Below are positions 51,814-62,645 of a stretch of DNA of 64,000 nucleotides, one piece after another (the stretch's first letter is position 1; each line of letters begins with the position of its first letter). Source of the DNA: JAAYBF01 sp963716445 (GTDB taxonomy: Bacteria > Actinomycetota > Thermoleophilia > Solirubrobacterales > Thermoleophilaceae). The notes beneath the pieces are model-generated. The model was not told the origin of the DNA. It saw only the letters and a list, made by a program, of their open reading frames with translations, and did no database searches. The stretch is taken from positions 744,001 to 808,000 of the forward strand of contig OY970313.1 in the NCBI GenBank assembly GCA_963716445.1. The letters are read 5' to 3'. The position numbers and the translations under genes were made by a program.

Positions 51814-53816
51814 AAGTGGACGCCCTTGAGCAGGTAGGCCATCGCGACGGCCTCGGTCGACATCTCGTCGTCCGGCTTGCCGTCGCCGATCTCGGCCTGA
51901 GCGCCGGACTTGGCCGCCGTCGAGTCCGGGAAGAGGTTGTAGGCGGTGTTGAGGATGATGTCGACCGTCGAGGGCGAGAGCGAGTAGAGCACCTCGCCGA
52001 AGGTCCCGAGGCGCGACGCCTTGCGCTTCGGCTTGTCGATCATCGCGTCGGTGAGCATCTGCCCGGCCTCCTCGGGCGTCAGCGTCGGGAACGCCTTGTA
52101 GATGTCGGTCGGCGCGATCATCGGCGTGCGGACGAGCGGCATGTAGACGGTCGTGAACTTGACGTTGTCGGCGACGCACTCCGGCGCCGCGCAGCGTGAG
52201 AAGGCGTCGAGCGCCGACTTCGACGCGACGTAGGCGGAGAAGCGCGGCGTGTTGGTCTGGACGCCGATCGACGAGACGTTGATGATGTGGCCCGACTTGC
52301 GCTCGCGCATGCCGGGCAGGAGGGCGAGGATCAGCTTGAGCGCGCCGAAGTAGTTGAGCTGCATCGTGCGCTCGTAGTCGTGGAAGCGATCGTACGAGCG
52401 GGCGACCGAGCGCCTGATCGAGCGCCCGGCGTTGTTGATCAGCACGTCGACGCCGCCGTGCTCGTCGAGGACCTCCTCGGCGAGTCGATCGATGTCGTCG
52501 AGGTCCGAGAGGTCCGCCGGATGCACGTGCGCGGTCCCGCCGACGGCGCGGATCTGCTCGGCGACCTCCTCGAGCTTCTCGCGCGTGCGCGAGACGAGCA
52601 GCACGATCCCGCCGGCCTCGCCGACCCTGACGGCGGTCTCGAGGCCGATGCCCGACGACGCCCCGGTGATCAGCACGCGCTTGTCCCTGACGACGCTGGC
52701 CAGCGAGCGATCGCGGAACAGGTCCGGGTCGAGGTTGCGCTCCCAGTAGTCCCACAGCCGGCCGGCGTAGCTGTCGAGCGGCGGCACCACGATGTCGGTG
52801 CCCTGCAGCGCGCGCTGGGCGTCGCGCGGGTCGAAGGTGCACTTGAAGTCCCGCACCTCCATCGCCGCTGGCGGGATGCCGAGGTCGTCGTAGATCTGGT
52901 TGCGGATCTTCTTGACGGTCGGCAGCGCCATCACGCCGGCGCGCACGGCCGAGGGCACGGCGTTGGCCAGGTTCTCGTCGACCCGCATCGCAAGCTGCGG
53001 CGCGTGGGCCGCCTTGGCGAAGGTGTTGATCGCCGCGCCGACGGTCATCGGCTCTGGATCTACGAGGTGGTAGGTGCCGCCGGGGAGGTCGTCGTCCTCG
53101 AGGTGGCCGATGTGGTCGATCGCGCGCGCGACGAAGTCGACCGGGACGATCGTCGTCTTCCCGCCCTCGGGGCCGACGAGCGGGAACCACGCGGGCAGCG
53201 CGCCGCGCATCTTCTTCAGGAGCCCGAACAGGTAGTAGGGCCCGTCGATCTTGTCGATCTCGCCGGTCTGCGAGTGGCCGACGACGATGCCCGGCCGGTA
53301 GACGAGCGTCTTCGCCTTCACGTCGCGGCGGACCATCAGCTCCGACTCGTACTTCGTGCGGTGGTAGTGGTGCGGCAGCCGCTGGCCCTCGTCGAGCATG
53401 TCCTCCTGGAACACCCCGCGGTACTCGCCGGCGACGGCGATCGACGAGACGTGGTGGAAGCGGCCGACCTCGCGAGCGTTCGCGAGCTCGATCGCGTGCC
53501 GCGTTCCCTGCACGTTCGCCCGCTGGGCCGTCTCCTCGTCGGCCTCGATGTCGTAGACGGCGGCGAGGTGGAAGAAGTGGTCGATCGCGACGTCTCGCGG
53601 GAGCGCCGAGTCGTCGACGCCGAGGCCAGGAAGCGAGAGGTCGCCCGGCACCGCGACGATCCGGCCCTCGGCGGCCCGCAGGCGCTGCGCGAGCGCGTCC
53701 ACCTTGCCGCGCGACCCCTCTCGGGTCAGCACGTAGATCGTGCCGTCGCGCCTCAGGAGCTCCTCGACGAGGTGCCTGCCGATGAAGCCAGTCGCGCCGG
53801 TCACGAAGTAGTTCAC
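51810..53816 (-). CDS. SDR-SDR fusion, fatty acyl-CoA reductase (AcrA1-like)
   Basis: A 668-residue protein. The N-terminal extended SDR (VTGATGFIGRHLVEELL, HHVSSIAVAGEY, YHRTKYESELMVR) acts on thioesters in related enzymes. The C-terminal classical SDR (TGASSGIGLETAVR, NNAGRSIRRSV, NVSSIGVQ, YVASKSALDAF) has a complete Ser-Tyr-Lys set. The order and length match mycobacterial AcrA1-type reductases, which convert fatty acyl-CoA to alcohol or aldehyde, as used in wax-ester synthesis. GTG start with TAGACT 9 nt upstream. Confidence 0.9.
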   Translation of the reverse strand: MNYFVTGATGFIGRHLVEELLRRDGTIYVLTREGSRGKVDALAQRLRAAEGRIVAVPGDLSLPGLGVDDSALPRDVAIDHFFHLAAVYDIEADEETAQRANVQGTRHAIELANAREVGRFHHVSSIAVAGEYRGVFQEDMLDEGQRLPHHYHRTKYESELMVRRDVKAKTLVYRPGIVVGHSQTGEIDKIDGPYYLFGLLKKMRGALPAWFPLVGPEGGKTTIVPVDFVARAIDHIGHLEDDDLPGGTYHLVDPEPMTVGAAINTFAKAAHAPQLAMRVDENLANAVPSAVRAGVMALPTVKKIRNQIYDDLGIPPAAMEVRDFKCTFDPRDAQRALQGTDIVVPPLDSYAGRLWDYWERNLDPDLFRDRSLASVVRDKRVLITGASSGIGLETAVRVGEAGGIVLLVSRTREKLEEVAEQIRAVGGTAHVHPADLSDLDDIDRLAEEVLDEHGGVDVLINNAGRSIRRSVARSYDRFHDYERTMQLNYFGALKLILALLPGMRERKSGHIINVSSIGVQTNTPRFSAYVASKSALDAFSRCAAPECVADNVKFTTVYMPLVRTPMIAPTDIYKAFPTLTPEEAGQMLTDAMIDKPKRKASRLGTFGEVLYSLSPSTVDIILNTAYNLFPDSTAAKSGAQAEIGDGKPDDEMSTEAVAMAYLLKGVHF

Positions 53817-53898
53817 TGCGGCGGGGAGTCTATCCCTCCGCCGAGGCCCCGGGTGAATCCGCGGACCGCCTCTCACCGCTGTAGCTTCAGCATCGTTC

Positions 53899-55098
53899 GT
53901 GAACGACGAGCGACTCACCTTAAAGGAGGTCGCCGAGCGCTCGGGCGTCTCGCCGGGGACGCTCAGGCGCTGGGTCAGGAGCGGGCTGATCCCGCAGCTC
54001 GGCGACGGCGACCCCGGCTGGAGCGCGGCCGCCGCCGCGCAGGCCCGGATCGTGGCGCGGTTGCGCGATCGCGGCCACACGATCGAGCAGATCGCCCGGG
54101 CGACCGAGGACGGGCGGCTGGCCTTCGGGTTCGTCGACGAGTTGCTGCCGGAGGAGGGCGGCGCGGCGTCGCTCGAGGACGTCGCCGAGGAGACCGGCCT
54201 CGAGCCCGCGCTGATCGAGCGCTTTTGGACCAGCCTCGGCCTGCCCGCGCGCGAGCTCGACGCGATGAACGACGAGGACGTCGACGCGATCCGCGAGGCG
54301 GCGGCGGTGCTCTCGGCCGGGCTCCCGCTGGTCGCCTTCCTCCAGCTCGCACGCGTGTACGGGCAGGCGCTGTCCCAGATCGCGGACGCCGAGGTGCGCC
54401 TGATCCACCTCTACGTCCACGAGCCGTTGATGCGCGAGGGCGTTCCAGGACTGCAGATGGCCGAGCAGATGGAGAGCCTGGCGCGCGACACGCTGCCGCT
54501 CTCCTCGTCGCTGATGGAGTTCCTGCACCGGCGCTTCCTCCAGCACTTCGTCGCCCAGGACGTCGTCGGCCACATGGAGGTCGAGCTCGACGGCGAGGTC
54601 GACCTCGGCCGCCTGCGCGTCGGGATCGCCTTCTGCGACCTCGCCGGCTACACGCGCTTCACCGAGGAGGAGGGCGACGAGCAGGCGCTCTCCTACGTCG
54701 AGCGCTTCGTCGACTCGATCACCGAGACGCTTCCCGACGACGCGCGCGTCGTCAAGACGATCGGCGACGAGGCGATGATCGTCGGGCAGGACATCCAGGC
54801 GCTCACCGACTGGGCGGTCGAGCTCCAGCGCGAGTTCCGCGAGCGTCCCGAGCCGCGCATCGGCATCCACTACGGCGCCGCTCTGTACCGCGACGGCGAC
54901 TACTTCGGCCGCGAGGTGAACCTCGCCTCGCGCGTCGTGGCCCGCGCGCGCGGCGGCGAGGTGCTCGTCACCGACGCGGTCGTCGAGCAGGTCGCCGAGT
55001 CCCCGCACCTGGCGTTCGAGGGCATCGGCCAGGTCAAGCTGAAGGGCTTCGACGAGCCGCGCCAGCTCTGCCGCGCCACCAGCCCGGCGCCGCGATGA
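53899..55098 (+). CDS. MerR-type HTH fused to class III adenylate/guanylate cyclase
   Basis: A 399-residue fusion. Residues 5-70 are a MerR helix-turn-helix (LTLKEVAERSGVSPGTLRRWVRSGLIPQ...RLRDRGHTIEQIARATEDG). The middle ~130 residues are helical and resemble a sensor/transmission region. Residues ~240-399 are a cyclase domain: metal Asp in FCDLAGYTRF, Lys and second Asp in VKTIGDEAMI, and the Asn/Arg pair in NLASRVVARARGGEV. All catalytic residues look present. It overlaps tilS by 4 nt (ATGA). It could make cAMP under control of a DNA-bound or ligand-sensing head. Confidence 0.9.
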   Translation: MNDERLTLKEVAERSGVSPGTLRRWVRSGLIPQLGDGDPGWSAAAAAQARIVARLRDRGHTIEQIARATEDGRLAFGFVDELLPEEGGAASLEDVAEETGLEPALIERFWTSLGLPARELDAMNDEDVDAIREAAAVLSAGLPLVAFLQLARVYGQALSQIADAEVRLIHLYVHEPLMREGVPGLQMAEQMESLARDTLPLSSSLMEFLHRRFLQHFVAQDVVGHMEVELDGEVDLGRLRVGIAFCDLAGYTRFTEEEGDEQALSYVERFVDSITETLPDDARVVKTIGDEAMIVGQDIQALTDWAVELQREFRERPEPRIGIHYGAALYRDGDYFGREVNLASRVVARARGGEVLVTDAVVEQVAESPHLAFEGIGQVKLKGFDEPRQLCRATSPAPR

Positions 55099-56447
55099 CC
55101 GACCAGCCGGCCGACGCGGCGCTCGCGGCGGCTCGCGCCAGCCGGCTGGTGCGCGCCGGCGAGCCGCTGCTGGCGATGCTCTCGGGCGGCGCCGACTCGG
55201 TCTGCCTGCTCGACGTCGCGCTGCAACTAGGCGCCGACGTGACGGCCCTGCACGTCAACTACGGCCTGCGCGACGAGGCGGAGGACGACGAGGCGTGCTG
55301 CCGTGCGCTCTGCGCGCGGCTCGGCGTCGAGCTGATCGTCGAGCGGGTCGCGCTGCCCGAGCGGGGCAACCTCCAGGCGCTGGCTCGCGACGCGCGCTAC
55401 CGGCTCGCCGAGCGCCACGCCGTCGCCGACTACGCCACCGCCCACACCGCCTCCGACCAGGCTGAGACGGTGCTCTACCGGCTCGCGGTGTCGCCGGGGC
55501 GGCGGGCGCTGCTCGGAATGGCGCCCCGGCGCGGGCGGCTCGTGCGCCCACTGCTCGAGGCGACGGCCGAGGAGACGCGCGCCCACTGCCGGACGCGCGG
55601 GCTGGAGTGGCGCGAGGACGCCTCGAACCGCGATCCGCGCTTCGCGCGCGCCCGCGTGCGTCACGGACTGCTCGCAGCGCTGCGCGAGGTGGCCCCCGAC
55701 GCCGAGCGGACGATCGGCCGGACCGCCGCCCAGCTCCGTGACGAGGCCGAGGTGCTCGACCTCGCCGTGGCCGAGGCGCTCGAGCAGCTCGGCGGGGGCC
55801 CGGCCGTCGAGGCCGCCGCACTCGTGCGGCAGGGTCCGGCGCTCGCCCGGCTGGTGCTGCGCCGGCTCGCCGAGCTGGAGGTCGGGGCGCCGCGCCCGCT
55901 GTCGCGCGAGGACGTCGACGCCGTCCTAGCGCTCGCGGGCGCCGCGCTGCCGGGGAGGGCCAATGGCGAGGGCGCGCTGCGCGGGCCGGCCGGCGGCAGC
56001 CGCTCGCTCGACCTCGGCGACGGCCTGCGCGCGGTCGCGGAGTACGGCACGCTGCGCTTCCACCTCGGCGAGGACGCGCCGGCGCCGGCGTCGGTGACGC
56101 TCGAGGTGCCGGGCACGGCGCGCTTCGGGGCCTGGCAGGTCGAGGCCCGCATGGGCGGCGGCGGCGAGGTCGAGCTGCTCGCCGACGAGCTGGGCGGCTC
56201 GGTGACCGTGCGCGGCTGGCGCGAGGGCGATCGCATGCGACCGCTCGGCCTCGGCGGCAGCAAGTCGCTGCAGGACCTGTTCACCGATCGCAAGGTCCCG
56301 CGCTCGCTGCGTCGCACGCTGCCGGTCGTCGAGGCGGGCGGCGAGATCGCCTGGGTGGCGGGCGTGGCGGTCGGCGAGCGGTTCGCCGCGACGGGCGGCG
56401 CCGGGCCGCGGATCGGCCTGTCCGCGCGGCGCGCCACCGCTGCCTAG
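55095..56447 (+). CDS. tilS: tRNA(Ile)-lysidine synthase
   Basis: A 450-residue enzyme: PP-loop LAMLSGGADSVCLLD (residues ~26-40), HVNYGLRDEAEDDEACC, HTASDQAETVLYRLA and the C-terminal TilS domain (VTVRGWREGDRMRPLGLGGSKSLQDLFTDRKVPRSLRRTLPVV). It attaches lysine to cytidine-34 of tRNA-Ile(CAU). The start overlaps the cyclase gene. It is followed by hpt and ftsH, a conserved order in many Gram-positive bacteria. Confidence 0.96.
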   Translation: MTDQPADAALAAARASRLVRAGEPLLAMLSGGADSVCLLDVALQLGADVTALHVNYGLRDEAEDDEACCRALCARLGVELIVERVALPERGNLQALARDARYRLAERHAVADYATAHTASDQAETVLYRLAVSPGRRALLGMAPRRGRLVRPLLEATAEETRAHCRTRGLEWREDASNRDPRFARARVRHGLLAALREVAPDAERTIGRTAAQLRDEAEVLDLAVAEALEQLGGGPAVEAAALVRQGPALARLVLRRLAELEVGAPRPLSREDVDAVLALAGAALPGRANGEGALRGPAGGSRSLDLGDGLRAVAEYGTLRFHLGEDAPAPASVTLEVPGTARFGAWQVEARMGGGGEVELLADELGGSVTVRGWREGDRMRPLGLGGSKSLQDLFTDRKVPRSLRRTLPVVEAGGEIAWVAGVAVGERFAATGGAGPRIGLSARRATAA

Positions 56448-56458
56448 ACTCGCGGCTC

Positions 56459-56995
56459 GTGGCGGCCCAGGAGATCGGCGAGATCCTCGTCCAGCGCGAC
56501 GAGCTCGCGCACCGCGTGCAGGCCCTGGCGGAGCAGATCTCGCGCGACTACGCGGGCCGGTCGGTGCTGCTGATCGGCGTCCTCAAGGGCGCGATGTTCT
56601 TCCTCAGCGACCTCATGCGCCAACTCGAGGTCGACTGCCAGGTCGACTTCATGGCGGTCGCCTCCTACGGCTCCTCGACCAGCTCCAGCGGCGTCGTGCG
56701 GATCCTCAAGGACCTCGACGGATCGATCGAGGGGCGCGACGTGCTGATCGTCGAGGACATCGTCGACTCGGGCCTCACGCTCAGCTACCTGCTGCGGACG
56801 CTGCGCGCGCGCGAGCCCGCCTCGCTGGAGGTCTGCGCCCTGCTGACAAAGCCCGAGCGCCGCAAGGTCGACCTGCCGATCCGCTACGTCGGCTTCGAGA
56901 TCCCCAACCGCTTCGTGATCGGCTATGGGCTCGACCACGCGGAGCGGTTCCGCAACCTTCCCTACGTGGCGGTGCTCGAGCAACCTGCCCCGTGA
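56459..56995 (+). CDS. hpt: Hypoxanthine phosphoribosyltransferase
   Basis: A 178-residue PRTase: LIGVLKGAMFFLSDLMRQLEVDCQVDFMAVASYGSSTSSSG and the PRPP-binding motif VLIVEDIVDSGLTLSYLL (residues ~96-113), then KPERRKVDLPIRYVGFEIPNRFVIGYGLD. It salvages hypoxanthine and guanine. The GTG has TAGACT 8 nt upstream, overlapping the tilS stop, so hpt may also have its own leaderless transcript. Confidence 0.96.
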   Translation: MAAQEIGEILVQRDELAHRVQALAEQISRDYAGRSVLLIGVLKGAMFFLSDLMRQLEVDCQVDFMAVASYGSSTSSSGVVRILKDLDGSIEGRDVLIVEDIVDSGLTLSYLLRTLRAREPASLEVCALLTKPERRKVDLPIRYVGFEIPNRFVIGYGLDHAERFRNLPYVAVLEQPAP

Positions 56996-57126
56996 GCGGG
57001 CGCCGTCAGGTGCCGGGAGGGTCGCTACACCCTTGCTAGGCTGTCGTTTCACCCGCTAGCGCCGACTTTGCAGCTTTCCGCCGTGTTGTAGCTGGGCGGG
57101 GACGCGGCCGATACAGAGACCTCCCT

Positions 57127-59064
<1,938 letters not shown>

Positions 59065-59310
59065 GCGGCCAAACGAGTCTTCGCCAACGCCACGACGCCG
59101 CCCGTCCTGGGGCATCACGAGCGACCAATGGGCCGTTATCACGCTATTGCCTCGGTTACCCGCGGGACGCCAATCCGAGATCGAGACGCCCGGGCCGACC
59201 TATGCAGGGCTTCTTTGCCGCGACCTCCTCGCCGGGTGCTGTTGGCTAGTGCTCTGAGCAGCAGCCCCAGCGCTGTGGACATGCGCTTACCGTCAGGGTA
59301 GGGTTGTCGA

Positions 59311-61200
59311 ATGTTACAAGCAACGGCGAGGTTTGCGATGTCGGTCCGGCGGATGTCCGTGCATGACATGTGCTCGATTCGGAGCATTTATATGGGTCTG
59401 CTGGCGGCAGCAACGCTGCTTCTGCTGACCGGTAGCTCCGAAGCGAGAGCCGCTGCGACTCCGACATCGATCGAGGGGTTGCCGCTCGTCGACTCGTTCG
59501 CAACCTCGGAGAATCCCCTGTCAGGAGCGGGCACGTGGACACAACTTGGCACTGCCAGTCACCCTGGGCGAGTTGTGGCGTCCGCGGGCTCAGGCGGTTG
59601 GGGGCCGTCGCAAGCCTTCCCAGCGGTCAATGGGGCATTTTGGAACGGATCGTCGTTCGCCACCGGTGATGACGGAGCCGGCGTAGCTGCGACATTGTCA
59701 GAAAGTCCGTCACTGACCGATCGCTACTTCTCGCTCTGGCTCGACATGGCCGAGCCAGACGGTCCGACGAGCGCCGGATACGAGTTGCGGTTCACTCAGA
59801 CTGCTACCGCGAGCTTCTACGACATCGCGCTCTTACGGTGGCAGGCCGGCACCAGCACCATCTTAGCCTCAGTGACAGGTTACCCGTTCCCGCAGCAGAG
59901 CTCCTTCGCCCTTGCGGACGAGGGCGGGATGGTCTCCGCCTGGACGAACACCGGTTCCGGATACAGCATGTTGCTCTCGGCGAGCGACGCCACGTTCGAC
60001 GGAGGCTATGCAGGGATCGCTGGCGCGGGCAATATCACTCGTATCAGGCAGTTCCGGGCCGGTGCTCTCGACGGGAGCCTTGGCTCCCCGGTCTCGCCCT
60101 CGGCCGCCCTGAAGGCGCATTATCCGCTTCAAGGCGATCGAATCTCAGTTACCGGGAACGCGGCCCCGCTTGCCGATATCGGGATCGGCAATCACTTTGC
60201 GGTCGAGACGGTAGATGGCGTTGCGCGTCAAGTGATGACTTTCCCCCGGGGTGGAGGCCTGTCACTGAACACGACGGACCTAGTCCGTCCCAGCGACTAC
60301 TCGGTGGCGATGCTCTTTCGCCTGGACGACACATCGAGCTACCGTCGACTACTCGACTTCACCAAGGGCACGTCCGACACTGGCCTCTACAACCTGGACA
60401 GGCGGGCTGTTCTCTACCCCTCGGCGGTAGAAGGCCAGGTGGCCGTCTTCAATGAGACCTACGCCCACCTCGTGCTCACCAGCGCTGCGGCTCCCGGAGG
60501 CCTGAACGATACCTCGGTATATGTGAATGGCGCTCTGGCAGTCGCCGCAAGGACGTCCGCGGGCTTTGGCCTCGGATCCGGAGAGCTCCGCTTCTTCAAG
60601 GACGATACGAGTGTGAGTGGCGAGGAGTCCGCCGGTGCGGTTGCCTGTATCTCAGCCTACGACGGCACGCTGACGCCGAGCCAGGTGGCTCAACTCGCCG
60701 GCCAGCCATCCCGCTGCGAGCCGCTGAGTCACTCCCCAGATCCAGATCCCGTGCATGACCCCCTGCCGGGGTCGAATCCCGCGCCGGGATCGAGACCGGA
60801 CACGGGGTCGGGCTCGGCTAGAGACCGCGTGAAGGCCTCGGCGCGCAGGAAGCCGCGCGCTCGACGTTGGCGAGGATCGATCGTGGTGGATACCGGTCTG
60901 ACGGTGACCTGCTCCGCCGCCGATGGACCCTGTGCGGTCAGCGGTAGGGTGGGTATGGCGCCCGCGTTCAAGTGGATGAGCGTTGGCTCAATCAAATTAT
61001 CTCTCCCGATGGGGGCGAAGCGGAATGTCGTAGTGCGGCTGTCCCGACGTGGGAGGAGCGCCCTGCGGAACGCTGGAAGGCTGAAGATCAAAGTCTCAGC
61101 GGCCATCACCACGCCCGGTGGGACGAGGGCCACCGCTCGGCAGAGGGGAACGATCGTGGCGCCAGCGGACAAGCGGTCTCGCCGGCCTAGCCGGTCGTGA
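59311..61200 (+). CDS. Secreted LamG/concanavalin-like domain protein
   Basis: A 629-residue precursor. A hydrophobic signal segment GLLAAATLLLLTGSSEARA starts around residue 29, so ATG 59338 or 59392 may be the real start. Residues ~60-270 and ~285-470 look like two jelly-roll domains (second: LKAHYPLQGDRISVTGN...DYSVAMLFRLDDTSSYRRLLDFTKG...VYVNGALAVAARTS), the latter LamG-like. A Pro/Asp/Ser linker and a basic C-terminal beta domain follow. Codon use is less GC-biased than in flanking genes. Likely binds extracellular glycans. It splits ftsH from the folate genes. Confidence 0.75.
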   Translation: MLQATARFAMSVRRMSVHDMCSIRSIYMGLLAAATLLLLTGSSEARAAATPTSIEGLPLVDSFATSENPLSGAGTWTQLGTASHPGRVVASAGSGGWGPSQAFPAVNGAFWNGSSFATGDDGAGVAATLSESPSLTDRYFSLWLDMAEPDGPTSAGYELRFTQTATASFYDIALLRWQAGTSTILASVTGYPFPQQSSFALADEGGMVSAWTNTGSGYSMLLSASDATFDGGYAGIAGAGNITRIRQFRAGALDGSLGSPVSPSAALKAHYPLQGDRISVTGNAAPLADIGIGNHFAVETVDGVARQVMTFPRGGGLSLNTTDLVRPSDYSVAMLFRLDDTSSYRRLLDFTKGTSDTGLYNLDRRAVLYPSAVEGQVAVFNETYAHLVLTSAAAPGGLNDTSVYVNGALAVAARTSAGFGLGSGELRFFKDDTSVSGEESAGAVACISAYDGTLTPSQVAQLAGQPSRCEPLSHSPDPDPVHDPLPGSNPAPGSRPDTGSGSARDRVKASARRKPRARRWRGSIVVDTGLTVTCSAADGPCAVSGRVGMAPAFKWMSVGSIKLSLPMGAKRNVVVRLSRRGRSALRNAGRLKIKVSAAITTPGGTRATARQRGTIVAPADKRSRRPSRS

Positions 61201-61367
61201 GAATCCGCGGTTGCTCGCCCCCAGCTGACGTAGCATATGTGCGTGGCCAAGCCATAATCGCTCAGCGGTCGTAGACGACCCCGGCTTTGCCGCCGAGTGC
61301 TGGCGCGAAGGTCGCCACCGGACGCCACCCGCGGAAGACGCGTCGGCCGTGGCCGCATAATTGGGAC

Positions 61368-62207
61368 GTGGCCTCCGCTCCCTACGATGTGATGGGCGTC
61401 GTGAACGTGACGCCGGACTCGTTCTCGGACGGGGGGCTGTTCCTGGATGCGGATGCGGCGGTGGCGCATGGGGAGCGGTTGGCGGGGGAGGGGGCTTCGA
61501 TATTGGACGTGGGGGGCGAGTCGACGCGGCCGGGGGCGGAGCCTGTGTCGGAGGAGGAGGAGTTGCGGAGGGTGGTTCCGGTGGTGGAGCGGCTTGCCGG
61601 GGTTGCGCGGGTGTCGATCGACACTTCGAAGCTGGCGGTGGCGGAGGCGGCTTTGGAGGCGGGGGCGAAGGTCGTCAACGACGTGGCGGCGTTTCGGTTC
61701 GCGCCTGAGATGGCGGGGCTGGTGGCGGATCGGGGGGCGATCTGCTGCCTTGCGCACATGCCGGGAGAGCCGCGGACGATGCAGCGGGACCCGCGCTATG
61801 GGGACGTGGTCGGGGAGGTGCGGGCGTTCCTGGAGGAGCGGTTGGCGTTCGCCGTCGGGGAGGGGGTCGCGGAGGAGAGGGTGTGGCTGGATCCGGGGAT
61901 CGGGTTCGGGAAGACGCTGGAGCACAACCTCGAGCTGTTGCGGCGGCTGGAGGAGATCTGCGCGATCGGGCGGCCGGTGGTCGTGGGGACGTCGCGGAAG
62001 AGCTTCCTCGGGCGGATCACGGGGCGGCCGGAGGGCGACCGGCTGGCCGGGACGATCGCGACGAACGTGATGGCGCTCGAGCGGGGGGCGTCCGTGTTCC
62101 GCGTCCACGACGTGCGCGAGGTGGCGGATTCGCTGGCGGTTGCGGCTGCTACGGTCGGCTTGACCGGCGGGCTGGCCGCGGGCTCAGCCGAAGGAGGCAG
62201 ACGATGA
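61368..62207 (+). CDS. folP: Dihydropteroate synthase
   Basis: A 279-residue TIM-barrel enzyme: VMGVVNVTPDSFSDGG, ILDVGGESTRPGAEPVS, VSIDTSKLAVAEAAL, VNDVAAFRF, CCLAHMPGEPRTMQ, WLDPGIGFGKTLEHNLELLRRL and VVGTSRKSFLG. It condenses pterin pyrophosphate with p-aminobenzoate. GTG start, with CATAAT 6 nt upstream indicating a leaderless transcript. The first two thirds use G-ending codons (GGG, GCG, GTG, CGG, TTG) unlike the C-ending style of its neighbours. It overlaps folB by 4 nt. Confidence 0.96.
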   Translation: MASAPYDVMGVVNVTPDSFSDGGLFLDADAAVAHGERLAGEGASILDVGGESTRPGAEPVSEEEELRRVVPVVERLAGVARVSIDTSKLAVAEAALEAGAKVVNDVAAFRFAPEMAGLVADRGAICCLAHMPGEPRTMQRDPRYGDVVGEVRAFLEERLAFAVGEGVAEERVWLDPGIGFGKTLEHNLELLRRLEEICAIGRPVVVGTSRKSFLGRITGRPEGDRLAGTIATNVMALERGASVFRVHDVREVADSLAVAAATVGLTGGLAAGSAEGGRR

Positions 62208-62641
62208 TCGACGACCGCGATCCGCTCGATCCCGACGACGATCTCGGTGAGCGCGACTTCGACGACGACGAGCCGCCCGAGCCGACGGTCACCGTCGAGA
62301 TCACCGGCCTCTCCCTCTACACCCAGCACGGCATCTCGGACGCCGAGCGCGAGTTGGGCCAGCGGCTGGTGATCGACGTCGCGTTCGAGCTCTCCGACTG
62401 CGACGCGATGGTCACCGACCGCCTCGAGGACACCGTCGACTACGCCGAGGTCTGCGAGCAGGTGGCGCTCGCCGCCCAGGAGCGCTCCTACAGGACGCTC
62501 GAGCGGCTCTGCGGCGCGATCGCCGACCGGCTCACCCAGCGCTACGGGGCCGAGTCGGTGCGCGTCAAGGCGGCGAAGCCCGAGCCGCCGATCCCGCTGC
62601 CGGTCGACGAGGTCTCCGTCGAGGTCTGGCGCGAGACCTGA
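62204..62641 (+). CDS. folB: Dihydroneopterin aldolase
   Basis: A 145-residue protein. The tunnelling fold begins at residue ~29: VTVEITGLSLYTQHGISDAERELGQRLVIDVAFEL, DTVDYAEVCEQVALAAQERSYRTLERLCGAIADRL and VRVKAAKPEPPIPLPVDEVSVEVWR. A ~27-residue N-terminal extension consisting mostly of Asp, Glu and Pro (DDRDPLDPDDDLGERDFDDDE) is unusual. It overlaps folP by 4 nt (ATGA) and is 4 nt from folK. It converts dihydroneopterin to the 6-hydroxymethyl pterin. Confidence 0.95.
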   Translation: MIDDRDPLDPDDDLGERDFDDDEPPEPTVTVEITGLSLYTQHGISDAERELGQRLVIDVAFELSDCDAMVTDRLEDTVDYAEVCEQVALAAQERSYRTLERLCGAIADRLTQRYGAESVRVKAAKPEPPIPLPVDEVSVEVWRET

Positions 62642-62645
62642 GCCC

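Noticed and set aside
51980..55095. Very long plus-strand open frame running antisense to the acyl-CoA reductase into tilS
   Set aside because: High GC leaves few stops in antisense frames; only the part from ATG 55095 encodes a recognisable protein (TilS).
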